Part shown: positions 8,224 through 15,662 of the stretch, one piece after another
Layout: every line of letters starts with the position of its first letter
How positions within the stretch are numbered: position 1 is the first letter of the stretch
Assembly: GCF_005144585.1 (NCBI RefSeq)
Contig: NZ_SSMQ01000052.1
Coordinates: 1 to 64,000, forward strand
From: Polyangium fumosum
GTDB lineage: Bacteria > Myxococcota_A > Polyangia > Polyangiales > Polyangiaceae
DNA: 64,000 bases
Direction of reading: 5' to 3'
The notes under the pieces: model-generated
Databases searched by the model: none
What the model saw: only the letters and a program-made list of their open reading frames with translations
Told to the model about the DNA's origin: nothing
Position numbers and translations under genes: made by a program

Positions 8224-8898
8224 CTACCTCCGCGACATGGTCGCCCCAAGGACGGCAAGCGCGAGAATGCCGAACATCGTCCGACCGAGCCCCGGGCTCT
8301 CCCCGCTCCCGAGTTCGTGAAACTCGATGTCCTCCCCGTAGAAGAAGCGCAGGATCGTCCTGTGGTCGTACCCCTGCGCAGCCAGCCAGTTCGCGCAGTG
8401 TTGCCCCAGACAGCCACGGTTTCCAGGGTGTGACCGCAGCGAAAGGCCCGTGGGTACGACGTCGAGACCGCGCCGCCCGACATTATACGTGACCCATCGC
8501 TCGGTATTCGTCGAGTCGGGACCAGGCGACCCGTCACGCCTCCACTGGGCCCCGGCAACGTGGTTCGCGAGGATCATCCGCCCCTGGTAGCGCAGAACGA
8601 TCCCGCGCGTCATGGACGCGGCGATCGCGCATTCTTCAGTCGCCCCGCGTGCGAACACCTGGAAGCTTTCTCCGTTCGGGATCGGCGTGGTTCGTCCGAG
8701 CGTTGGCCGATCCCTCATTGCACGCAGCACGTACGTCCGCGCCGCGATGGCAAGCGTGGCCTTTGCCTCGGGATGCGCGTGGAAATGCTCGCCTGCCACG
8801 ACACGTGGCACGTATTCGCGTTCGAGCGAGAGCCACCCCGCGGTCGTGAGAACGCGCTCCGGTGCCTCGTTGGGCTCCTCGCCGAGCACCATCCTCAC
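8224..8898 (-). CDS. SpoIID/LytB-domain wall hydrolase with C-terminal membrane helix
   Basis: The 224-aa protein matches the SpoIID/LytB pattern from end to end: LEREYVPRVVAGEHF holding the likely catalytic Glu37, IAARTYVLRAM (51 to 61), SMTRGIVLRYQGRMI (95 to 109) and the C-terminal signature RGCLGQHCANWLAAQGYDHR followed by TILRFFYG. Known SpoIID is a lytic transglycosylase that cuts glycan strands stripped of stem peptides. The last 20 residues form a membrane helix (FGILALAVLGAT) ending MSRR, and there is no N-terminal signal. The start is GTG 8898, in a four-base GTGA overlap with the preceding 133-aa gene, so the two are translationally coupled. In a cluster of capsid-like and membrane proteins it would suit a virion-borne entry or exit enzyme anchored in an internal membrane. 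Function class is confident; role is inferred. Confidence 0.75.
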   Translation of the reverse strand: MRMVLGEEPNEAPERVLTTAGWLSLEREYVPRVVAGEHFHAHPEAKATLAIAARTYVLRAMRDRPTLGRTTPIPNGESFQVFARGATEECAIAASMTRGIVLRYQGRMILANHVAGAQWRRDGSPGPDSTNTERWVTYNVGRRGLDVVPTGLSLRSHPGNRGCLGQHCANWLAAQGYDHRTILRFFYGEDIEFHELGSGESPGLGRTMFGILALAVLGATMSRR

Positions 8899-9296
8899 CC
8901 CTTCTTCAACCCGTGCTCAACCACGAAGATTCCGCACTCCGTCACGGGCGACGTCCCCGGATGCAGCCAAACCCGCGCTGTCGCCCGCCCCGCGTCGCTC
9001 TCGAACCGGAACGACCATCGCTCGACCCGAGCGGGATATTTGGCCATCGCGACCACCTGCCGCTTGTGAATCAACGGCCCCACGACGACCGTAGGCAAAT
9101 CAGCTTGCACTGGGTTCTTGCCGAGAACATTGTCGCGAAGCGTGAGCGTGGCGGAGACCCGCCACTGCGGCGGTGGCTGGTCCGCGACCAATGGCGGCTG
9201 CTCCATGATCACGATGCAATGTGTCGACGCGCCGAACAGCGGATCCGTCTCGACGATGTTCTGCCTCGCTTCGCTGTCGATCTCCGCCACGCTCAT
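8895..9296 (-). CDS. small beta-rich protein, 133 aa, next to capsid-like gene
   Basis: The start is ATG 9296 with a GGGGGAT site, 12 bases after the stop of the 392-aa capsid-like gene. The sequence has no signal, membrane helix or recognisable motif, but alternates strand-like stretches (HCIVIMEQPPLVAD, WRVSATLTLRD, TARVWLHPG, CGIFVVEHG), which suggests a single beta-sandwich domain. PRD1-type viruses have a penton protein of about this length. Size, predicted beta content and position make a vertex or minor capsid role possible, but it is not shown by homology. Confidence 0.6.
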   Translation of the reverse strand: MSVAEIDSEARQNIVETDPLFGASTHCIVIMEQPPLVADQPPPQWRVSATLTLRDNVLGKNPVQADLPTVVVGPLIHKRQVVAMAKYPARVERWSFRFESDAGRATARVWLHPGTSPVTECGIFVVEHGLKKG

Positions 9297-9308
9297 GGTA
9301 TCCCCCTA

Positions 9309-10487
9309 TCAGACCGTCACGTTCGAGCCCTTGTGGTGCTCGAATGCGATCCCGTTGAGCGAGAGTTGCACGTACAGCCCCACCTCGATCGGCCGGATCG
9401 GCGCGCCGCCCCCGAGATCGATGGGCTTGATCGGGAAGACGATGTCCTCCGGGATGTGGATGATCGCCGAGAAGGCGCCATGCTCGCTCCGCTCAGGGTT
9501 GTCGGTGAACACGTAGCCATCCGGTACCGGCAAGACGGCCGCGCCTCCGGAGGTCCGGGAGAGCGTCCGCACCTTCGTATCCGGCACGTTTCGCAAGTGA
9601 TCGATCAGCACCTTGCGCGACGTGGCATTGCCGCCCGTCCGGGCCTTGTCCCAGTTGAAGTAAACGACGGCGGAGCGGCGAAGCGTCCGGTACAGGAGGT
9701 TCTCCCCGCTGAAATCGTGGAAGATTTCCTTCGGCAAGAACGTGCCCGCATCGTCCCACAACCACGCCTGCCCCGTGAGGACGCCTTTCGCTTCGCCGAG
9801 GCCCGCGATCTTGTCGATCTCAGCGCCATCGTACCGGACGCGGAGCCCGGCCTCCTGCATCGTGATCGACTGGATCAGGAACTCCTGGTCGCTGTACGTG
9901 TTCTTCGAGGGGCGCTGGAGGTTCGTCCAGTTCGTCGTCACCGTCGCGTTGTTGCCGAGGAACGTCATCGACTCGCCGACGGCCACGTTGAAGAGCATGT
10001 ATTCGCCCTTCGCGATGTGCAGCCATGCGAGCTTCTCGGTCCCCTGGCACTTGCACGGGATCTCGACGACGGAGTAGTAATGCCCGTCCTGGCGCATGAC
10101 GAATTTGGCATCACGCGCCGTCCACTTGTTGAAAATCTCGCGCGCGCCGCTGTTCGGCGGGACGAAATTGGGCGGCAACTTCGGACGCGTCTTCGGCTTC
10201 TGCGCCTGCACCTTCTTCGCTCCGACGCGCTGGCCACGCGCGCGGGAGCGCCTCTGGATCTGGCGCAATTCGTCGAGGGAGATCTGCTTCTTCCCGCGCT
10301 TGCGCAGCGCGCGAATGTCGCCCGTGTCTTCCTCCTCGGCCTCGAGCTCGAGCGCGGCCGTGTCGTTGTCGTCCTCTTCGCCGGGACCGGCGGTGTCGGA
10401 CTCGTCCTGCTCGTCGAAGGGCGAAGCGGTCTCGCCCTCCTGGTCGGATTCTCGCAAGATGTCGAGCGCCGTTCTGGGGTCGTTCAT
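9309..10487 (-). CDS. candidate major capsid protein (double-jelly-roll type proposed), 392 aa
   Basis: ATG 10487 follows a good AAAGGA site. Residues 13 to 56 are strongly acidic and 62 to 103 strongly basic, both low complexity, like a disordered nucleic-acid-facing or assembly arm. Residues 110 to 392 are a soluble, strand-rich domain with no membrane helix (EKLAWLHIAKGEYMLFNVAV, FLIQSITMQEAGLRVRY, IRPIEVGLYVQLSLNGIAF). I recognise no enzyme motif. Length and the company of small membrane proteins, a wall enzyme and an ATPase, without terminase or tail genes, fit the major capsid protein of a tailless internal-membrane virus. The start, length and gene reality are firm; the capsid call is inference from composition and context. 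Confidence 0.6.
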   Translation of the reverse strand: MNDPRTALDILRESDQEGETASPFDEQDESDTAGPGEEDDNDTAALELEAEEEDTGDIRALRKRGKKQISLDELRQIQRRSRARGQRVGAKKVQAQKPKTRPKLPPNFVPPNSGAREIFNKWTARDAKFVMRQDGHYYSVVEIPCKCQGTEKLAWLHIAKGEYMLFNVAVGESMTFLGNNATVTTNWTNLQRPSKNTYSDQEFLIQSITMQEAGLRVRYDGAEIDKIAGLGEAKGVLTGQAWLWDDAGTFLPKEIFHDFSGENLLYRTLRRSAVVYFNWDKARTGGNATSRKVLIDHLRNVPDTKVRTLSRTSGGAAVLPVPDGYVFTDNPERSEHGAFSAIIHIPEDIVFPIKPIDLGGGAPIRPIEVGLYVQLSLNGIAFEHHKGSNVTV

Positions 10488-10505
10488 GGGTCAGTCCTTT
10501 CTGTC

Positions 10506-11018
10506 TCACATTGCGGCTTGCGCCCGGTTGATGGGCATGCGCCGCGAGATGTTCGGCAATCGAATGAAGCGACCATCGGACGTCTGGAGCCAGAAGCCCG
10601 TTTGCGGCCCGGGCGGCAGCATGCCGCCGGGGGCCGCGGTGTCGCCTCCTCTGAAAACGGCCTGTTGACCGGCGGGAGCCTGTGCAGCCGTGGCCTTTTG
10701 CTGTGCCAAATACGCGAGCGCAAACATGGCCCCGCCCACCGCGATGACCGCCCCCGCATGCGCATGCTTTCGCTTGCGTAGCATGTAACCAATCGCGACC
10801 AACGCCACCGGCATCAGCCACCAATGGTCTTTCACCTCTTTGCTGTTCCGGATATCATCCAGATTTGCCAGAAGAGCGACCACTCCACCCGCGAGCGCCG
10901 TGTAGAGGAATCCTTTCCCCACGTCGCGCGCCATGTGTCCATTTCCCCGGCGCCGGAACCGGGCACGCGGAACCGCCACGAGGGAACGGTCGACGCGGAC
11001 TCGTTGTTCTTCTGCCAT
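10506..11018 (-). CDS. small membrane protein with three predicted helices, 170 aa
   Basis: The start is ATG 11018. Its ribosome site AAAGGAG is embedded in the last codons of the preceding gene, four bases away, so translation is coupled. A basic N terminus (RARFRRRGNGH) leads to hydrophobic segments at about 35 to 52 (GKGFLYTALAGGVVALL), 66 to 80 (WWLMPVALVAIGYML) and 88 to 105 (AGAVIAVGGAMFALAYLA), then a polar Gln/Gly/Pro-rich tail. No family was recognised. Position directly before the capsid-like gene suits a virion-membrane protein. Confidence 0.7.
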   Translation of the reverse strand: MAEEQRVRVDRSLVAVPRARFRRRGNGHMARDVGKGFLYTALAGGVVALLANLDDIRNSKEVKDHWWLMPVALVAIGYMLRKRKHAHAGAVIAVGGAMFALAYLAQQKATAAQAPAGQQAVFRGGDTAAPGGMLPPGPQTGFWLQTSDGRFIRLPNISRRMPINRAQAAM

Positions 11019-11022
11019 GCCT

Positions 11023-11868
11023 TTACGATCTCCTTTCGTTCTGCTGCCTGAGAAGGAAGAAAGCTGCGAATGCGATCAGTGCAACGGGAAGGAAGTTCGT
11101 TGTCGCCTTGACGAGCTCCGTCGCGCCCTGGAATGGTGAAGGGAGCGGCCTTTGGCGAAGCGTCGCGAGGCGTCGCTGGATGTCTTCCAGGGCGAGGAGC
11201 ATCGACTTCTCGGTCTCATCGAAGGGCAGTTCGCGCCCCGCGATCCGCTCGCGCTCCACGTGGAGCGAGAGGATCTCCATCGCGCGGGCCTGCGCGGCGA
11301 GGAGTCGCTTGGTCACCTCGTCGTCGAAGTTCACGGCGTGAATGGCCTGCGCGACCATGCTGCCGAGGTACGCCGCGGCGATGGCCACGGCGGTCACGAG
11401 CAAAATGGTCACGACGTGAATGACGCCCGTCTCGATCGTGCCCCGCGGCGGCTCGGCCTCCTCTGTCGTGATGTCGGAGCCGGGGCGGATGTTCTCGGGC
11501 GCGAGCAGGACGAGCGTTCGTGCAATGGCGGAACCCGCGGCATTTCGTTCCGGCGTGCTGTAGAGGTGCGGTCCGAGCTGCCCGAGCGGAACGGGTCGCC
11601 AGGACAGCGGCGCGATGCGCAGGGACATCACGACGAATGCGCGGAACTGCCGCGTGCGCGTCTTCTTGTCGAGCGCGAGCCATGCCCCGCGCTTGGCCGT
11701 ATCGAGCGCGTCCGCGCCCACGCGACTCAGGTCCCGATCCTGGTGAAACCAGCGAAAGAGGCCAGAGGATTTGGGGTTGGGGGCCGGCGCCGGGACGGGA
11801 GATGGAGCGGGGGTCCCTTTCTCCCGCTGCCACCAGTTCCACCACCAGAAAGGCAAATGCGTAGGCAT
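11023..11868 (-). CDS. membrane protein with two helices and a coiled middle, 281 aa
   Basis: ATG 11868 lies 19 bases after the stop of the large repeat protein. The N terminus is unusually Trp-rich (PFWWWNWWQREKG), then Pro/Ala-rich. Membrane helices are predicted at about 149 to 171 (VIHVVTILLVTAVAIAAAYL) and 259 to 273 (FLPVALIAFAAFFLL). Between them lies a charged helical stretch (EVTKRLLAAQARAMEILSLH, then ALEDIQRRLATLRQR) of coiled-coil character. I recognise no family. It overlaps in function, by context only, with the other membrane proteins of the structural operon. Confidence 0.7.
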   Translation of the reverse strand: MPTHLPFWWWNWWQREKGTPAPSPVPAPAPNPKSSGLFRWFHQDRDLSRVGADALDTAKRGAWLALDKKTRTRQFRAFVVMSLRIAPLSWRPVPLGQLGPHLYSTPERNAAGSAIARTLVLLAPENIRPGSDITTEEAEPPRGTIETGVIHVVTILLVTAVAIAAAYLGSMVAQAIHAVNFDDEVTKRLLAAQARAMEILSLHVERERIAGRELPFDETEKSMLLALEDIQRRLATLRQRPLPSPFQGATELVKATTNFLPVALIAFAAFFLLRQQNERRS

Positions 11869-11887
11869 GACGCCGCCCCCTATTCGA

Positions 11888-14422
11888 TCACGAGAACGCG
11901 AGACCGACGCCGATGACGGCGATCACCGGCATCAGGCTGCTGTTGCTGCTGGACGTGGTTGCAGGTGCGTCCACAGGGCCGTACTGCCAGCCACCAGAGC
12001 CGCCGGAGCCACTCCAGTCTTCCGGGCCCAGCTCACCCTGCGCAGCGAGCTCCCGTAGAGCGTCTGCGCGCGCCCGCAAGGCTTTCGCCGCGAGGGGATG
12101 TCCTTGGGATTCGTAGGTGCTCGCCAACTGTTCGAGCAGATTTGCGTCGTAGACGCTTTCGAGGACGAGGATGATTTCGTTCTTCTCGGACGCAGACAGA
12201 TCGTTGTCGAGCAGGGGTGCAGTTCCACCGGAGCCGGTTGGCTGACCCGGTGAGGTCTGCTGTGCAGTTCCACCCGACCCCGAAGGTTGCTGGCTCGTCG
12301 TCGTAGAGGTGGGCGTCGTCGCGGACGTGCCAAGATTTGGCAATGGGAACGTTCCGACGCCCGGGATCGTGATGACGGGCGTTCCCTGGTTCGTCTGCTG
12401 CTGCGGTCCAGGCTGCTGTTGTTGGGTCTGCGTCGGCGTCTGGCTCGTCGTCGTGGAGGTCGAGGGCGTGCCGAGGTTCGGCAATGCGAACGTGCCGACG
12501 CCCGGGATCGTGATGACGGGCGTCCCATGGTCGGTTTGTTGCTGCTGCGGCGCAGGCTGCTGTTGGGTCGGCGTCGTCGTCGTGGAAGTAGTCGAGGGCG
12601 TGCCGAGGTTCGGCAATGGGAACGTGCCGACGCCCGGGATCGTGATGACGGGCGTCCCATGGTCGGTCTGCTGCGGCGCAGGCTGCTGTTGGGTCTGCGT
12701 AGGCGTCTGGCTTGTCGTCGTGGAGGTCGAGGGCGTGCCGAGATTCGGCAATGGGAACGTACCGATGCCCGGGATCGTGATGGCGGGCGTCCCATTCTCG
12801 GTTTGTTGTTGCTGCGGCGCAGGCAGTTGCTGGCTCTGCGTCGATGTCTGCTGAGGACCAGTTTGCTGCGGCGAGGTGAACTGTGCATTGTTCTCCTCGA
12901 TCAGCGCATTGTACGTCGTCTGATCGAGCTCCCCCGTCGTCGACAGTGGTCTTGTCGGCTGCCTCTTGTTCCACCAGGTCTGGAATGACGCGAGCGCTTG
13001 CGTTGTTCGCGGCGTGAAACCGCTGACGAGGTCCATTGGATTCCGGCCGAAGTCCGAGGGATTGCAGTCGTTTGAATTGCGCAGCGCCCAGTTCGCGAGG
13101 AGAGCTTGCGTGTGCGGAACAACGGCAGGATCGAGCGTAGTCGTCTTGCCCGGAGTGGGCACGCCCGGGGTGGACGGCTGCGCCGGGTTGCCATTGACCG
13201 TGACCGCGAGCGCGTGTTCCGGCCATTCGTTCGGGATTCCAATCTCCTCACCCGGGTAGAGATATTTCCAGTTCCCGTTCTCCGTGGCCTTGTGCGGGTT
13301 TGCGGCCCGGAGCTCGGACCACCATTTCGCGCGAGTCGGGAAGGCGCCCAGCTTCGTGGCGATCTTCTGCGGCCAGTCATCCTTGATGACGACGTACTTG
13401 CGCGCCGTGTTGAGGACCGCTCCAGTATCGCCCGAGTAATGTAGCCATCCGGGCGGGATATTCCACGCAGGTTCCGATGCAGGTTTGCCCGGATTCGCCG
13501 CCAGGAGCTCCTGCGTGCGCTCGGTCTGCCCCGTGAGCTTTTTCGTGATGCCGTGGGGCGTCTCGCCGGGCACCGCGTGGTATGTGCCGGTGGTCGGATC
13601 GACGCCCGAGACGTCGCGCGCGCCGCCGCCACCCGTGAGCGTGCGCAAGAGCCGCGGATCGTGCATCCGCAGCAGGGGCACGGCGCGGATCATCGCTTCG
13701 AGCTGCGCCGCGCTCATCGGGGAGGCCGACACGTGCTGCAACGGGCGCGGTCTCGCGTCGGGCGACGCGGTATCGTTGTACGTCACCTCAGGCTCGTCCA
13801 GTTGGGGCGAGGCCATCAATGCCCCGAAGTTGAGGCGGGGACGCTGCGGCTGCGGCGGCTCCGGCAATGCTTCCGTCTCCGGATCGGTTGCCATGATCTG
13901 CGACAAGAGTTGCCCCGCGTCGCGCTTGCGCTTGTACTCCGCCGGCCGATACACGCGGAGACGCGCCTCATGCACGTACATGGGATCTCCGGTACGCTTC
14001 GTCATTTGCTCGCCGTCCGCGAGGATCTTCCTCTCGCGCTTCGTGAGCTGGCGCTGCGGCTTGCCGGGGCGCGATTTCTTTGGAGGCTTCTTTTTCCCCA
14101 CCTGCGTGCGGACGAGGCTCTCCACCGCGCCGCCAGCCATCTTCCCGATATTCGCGCCGATCGACGCACCGGCCCCGCCCGCGAGCGTTCCGAGCCCCGC
14201 GCCGGCGATCGCGCCGATACTTTCGCCGATGCCCCCGCCGCCCCCGCCGGGCTTGGCGCCGCCGCCACCCCCCAGGATCGACGAAAGCAACTGCCCCCCG
14301 CCGCTGACGAGGCTGTCGAAGAAGCCCCCCGTATCGTCGTCGAACGGCGTCGCGGTTTCTTCTTCGGGCGCGCCGCTCGTCTCCTCGTCGGTCTCGTAAG
14401 ACAAAGTGATAGCGTTAGGCAT
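11888..14422 (-). CDS. repeat-rich LysM/peptidoglycan-binding protein with C-terminal membrane helix, 844 aa
   Basis: ATG 14422 has an AGGAGG site. In order: an acidic start; a Gly-rich amphipathic zone (residues about 28 to 105, with IGAIAGAGLGTLAGGAGASI); a basic patch; two LysM-like modules (near 275, YHAVPGETPHGITKKLTGQT, and near 350, WPQKIATKLGAFPTRAKWW); a peptidoglycan-binding-like helical module (about 435 to 510, with TTQALASFQTWWNKR); four repeats of GTPVITIPGVGTFPLPNLG with Gln/Thr/Pro-rich spacers (about 540 to 725); a helical segment; and a final hydrophobic helix (SLMPVIAVIGVGLAFS). LysM and such modules bind cell-wall glycan. A wall-contacting protein tethered by its C terminus is the plain reading. 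In the proposed virus it would suit a receptor spike or penetration device. Confidence 0.75.
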   Translation of the reverse strand: MPNAITLSYETDEETSGAPEEETATPFDDDTGGFFDSLVSGGGQLLSSILGGGGGAKPGGGGGGIGESIGAIAGAGLGTLAGGAGASIGANIGKMAGGAVESLVRTQVGKKKPPKKSRPGKPQRQLTKRERKILADGEQMTKRTGDPMYVHEARLRVYRPAEYKRKRDAGQLLSQIMATDPETEALPEPPQPQRPRLNFGALMASPQLDEPEVTYNDTASPDARPRPLQHVSASPMSAAQLEAMIRAVPLLRMHDPRLLRTLTGGGGARDVSGVDPTTGTYHAVPGETPHGITKKLTGQTERTQELLAANPGKPASEPAWNIPPGWLHYSGDTGAVLNTARKYVVIKDDWPQKIATKLGAFPTRAKWWSELRAANPHKATENGNWKYLYPGEEIGIPNEWPEHALAVTVNGNPAQPSTPGVPTPGKTTTLDPAVVPHTQALLANWALRNSNDCNPSDFGRNPMDLVSGFTPRTTQALASFQTWWNKRQPTRPLSTTGELDQTTYNALIEENNAQFTSPQQTGPQQTSTQSQQLPAPQQQQTENGTPAITIPGIGTFPLPNLGTPSTSTTTSQTPTQTQQQPAPQQTDHGTPVITIPGVGTFPLPNLGTPSTTSTTTTPTQQQPAPQQQQTDHGTPVITIPGVGTFALPNLGTPSTSTTTSQTPTQTQQQQPGPQQQTNQGTPVITIPGVGTFPLPNLGTSATTPTSTTTSQQPSGSGGTAQQTSPGQPTGSGGTAPLLDNDLSASEKNEIILVLESVYDANLLEQLASTYESQGHPLAAKALRARADALRELAAQGELGPEDWSGSGGSGGWQYGPVDAPATTSSSNSSLMPVIAVIGVGLAFS
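12328..12798 (-). repeat. four in-frame coding repeats of about 135 bp
   Basis: Conserved blocks begin near 12328, 12467, 12600 and 12736. Each encodes GTPVITIPGVGTFPLPNLGT with small changes, separated by Thr/Gln/Pro-rich spacers of varying length. The block sequences are nearly identical at DNA level, suggesting recent duplication or gene conversion within the 844-aa protein gene. Confidence 0.85.
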
Positions 14423-14470
14423 ACCGAAATGCCTCCTCTCCCTGCTTCGGTTGTGGTTCGTGCGATGGCT

Positions 14471-15199
14471 CTACGAGGCCATCGGACGCTCGATCGTGCG
14501 CGGGCAAAGGCTCCAGCGGCACTTGGTTACTTCAATGTTTTTCGGCCGGACGATGGCCGTAGCGTCCACGTCGTATTCGTTCCCCATGGGGCCGGCGAAC
14601 TGGCCCGCCTTGTTGAAATGCGAGACGACGAGCACCGTCGGGTGCATCGTCGCGACGGTTTCGAGGAGCGTGGTCTGCTCGGCGTAGCTGCGCGCCCAGC
14701 GTTGGAGTGAGTCCACGACGATCACGGCGGCATCGGGCGGCACGGCCTGGAGAGCGTCGCGCCAGCCAACCTTGCTGCCGCTCTCGCTCCGCCTGCTCAC
14801 GAGCCGAATGTGTCGCGAGGACGAACCCGTGCGCGGGAAAAGCTCCTGCACGAGGTTCCGGTTCTGCTCTGCATCGAGCCAATACCCGAGGCCGTCCAGC
14901 TTCGCGACGATCTGCGCGGCGAGCTCGGCGCAGAGGGTCGACTTCCCGGCCCCGGGAACGCCGCCCACGAGCACCTTCAAGCCGAGCACGACGCCCCCGA
15001 GCGCGCGGGAAAGAAGCGCGGGGAAATGCGTGGGACGCAAGGGCGTGCTACGCTCCTCAAGCGATTCCACGACGATGCCCGGCGGGACCTCGTGCGGGAT
15101 GAGTTCCCACACGGTCGCGCCGCATTCGCAGTATCCACCGCAAAGCAAGGGCCGTCGCCGCAGACAGACGGCGCATCGAAGGGGCGGTTTGTGGCTCAT
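14471..15199 (-). CDS. RadA-like ATPase with N-terminal zinc ribbon, 242 aa
   Basis: The N terminus has clustered cysteines (C9, C12, C20, C24, C26) as in the RadA zinc ribbon, followed by a RecA-like core. Walker A is GGVPGAGKST (79 to 88), Walker B is AAVIVVDS (157 to 164), and then come VVSHFNKAGQFAGPMGNEYD, parallel to the RadA VTKDGxIAGP block, and a KNIEVTKCRW segment in the place of the RadA KNRFG motif. The Lon-like C-terminal domain of full RadA (about 450 aa) is missing. RadA drives branch migration in recombination. It is the only ATPase of the cluster, so it may serve replication, recombination or, speculatively, genome packaging. It begins five bases after the transglutaminase-like gene. 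Confidence 0.8.
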   Translation of the reverse strand: MSHKPPLRCAVCLRRRPLLCGGYCECGATVWELIPHEVPPGIVVESLEERSTPLRPTHFPALLSRALGGVVLGLKVLVGGVPGAGKSTLCAELAAQIVAKLDGLGYWLDAEQNRNLVQELFPRTGSSSRHIRLVSRRSESGSKVGWRDALQAVPPDAAVIVVDSLQRWARSYAEQTTLLETVATMHPTVLVVSHFNKAGQFAGPMGNEYDVDATAIVRPKNIEVTKCRWSLCPRTIERPMAS

Positions 15200-15203
15200 G
15201 GCA

Positions 15204-15662
15204 TCACCAATAGTTCGTTTTCGCGAGCCAGGCGGGCGGGATACGCCCGATCGTCGAGTTCAGGATGGTTGGGTCCGCGGGTTGCCATCGCCCATTCACG
15301 AAGACCTCCGCGAGGATGTGCGGAAAGTCCTGCTCGGGGCGGACGGGCTTCTCGCGGGCCGGAATGCCGCATGCGCGGCAGAGCGCGACGAAGACTCGCG
15401 TTTTCGCGTCGCAGTCGCCGAAGCCGCGGCAGAGCGTCACGGCGGAGTCTTCGAGGACTTCGCGCTTGGGATCGCGCACGTAGTCGATCGCGTACTGGCA
15501 GAACTTCAGGATGGCAGCAGCCCGCTCCCCGATCGGCAATCGCCGGAATACCGCGGCCCAGCGCTGCACCTCGGGAAGCAGAAGGTCGCGCTTGCTGCCC
15601 TCGGCCATGAACCGCGCTTTCGCGAGGTTCGAAGGGAAGTGGACGATACGCGGCCGGATCAT
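15204..15662 (-). CDS. transglutaminase-like cysteine protease fold protein, 152 aa
   Basis: The start ATG 15662 overlaps the preceding stop (ATGA). A transglutaminase/papain-like triad is visible: Cys84 in LCRGFGDCDAKTRVFVAL, His115 in FPHILAEVF and Asp130 in NGRWQPADPT, in the right order and spacing for the transglutaminase-like superfamily. Bacterial members include peptidases and amide-cleaving enzymes as well as cross-linkers, so the reaction cannot be fixed. No signal peptide is present. Its place between the Pro-rich protein and the ATPase gene suggests virion maturation or wall-peptide cutting as options, which are inferred. Confidence 0.8.
   Translation of the reverse strand: MIRPRIVHFPSNLAKARFMAEGSKRDLLLPEVQRWAAVFRRLPIGERAAAILKFCQYAIDYVRDPKREVLEDSAVTLCRGFGDCDAKTRVFVALCRACGIPAREKPVRPEQDFPHILAEVFVNGRWQPADPTILNSTIGRIPPAWLAKTNYW

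Noticed and set aside
12328-12798. Regular repeats that could suggest a CRISPR or minisatellite
   Set aside because: They are in frame, encode one conserved peptide block each, and sit inside an intact long gene.
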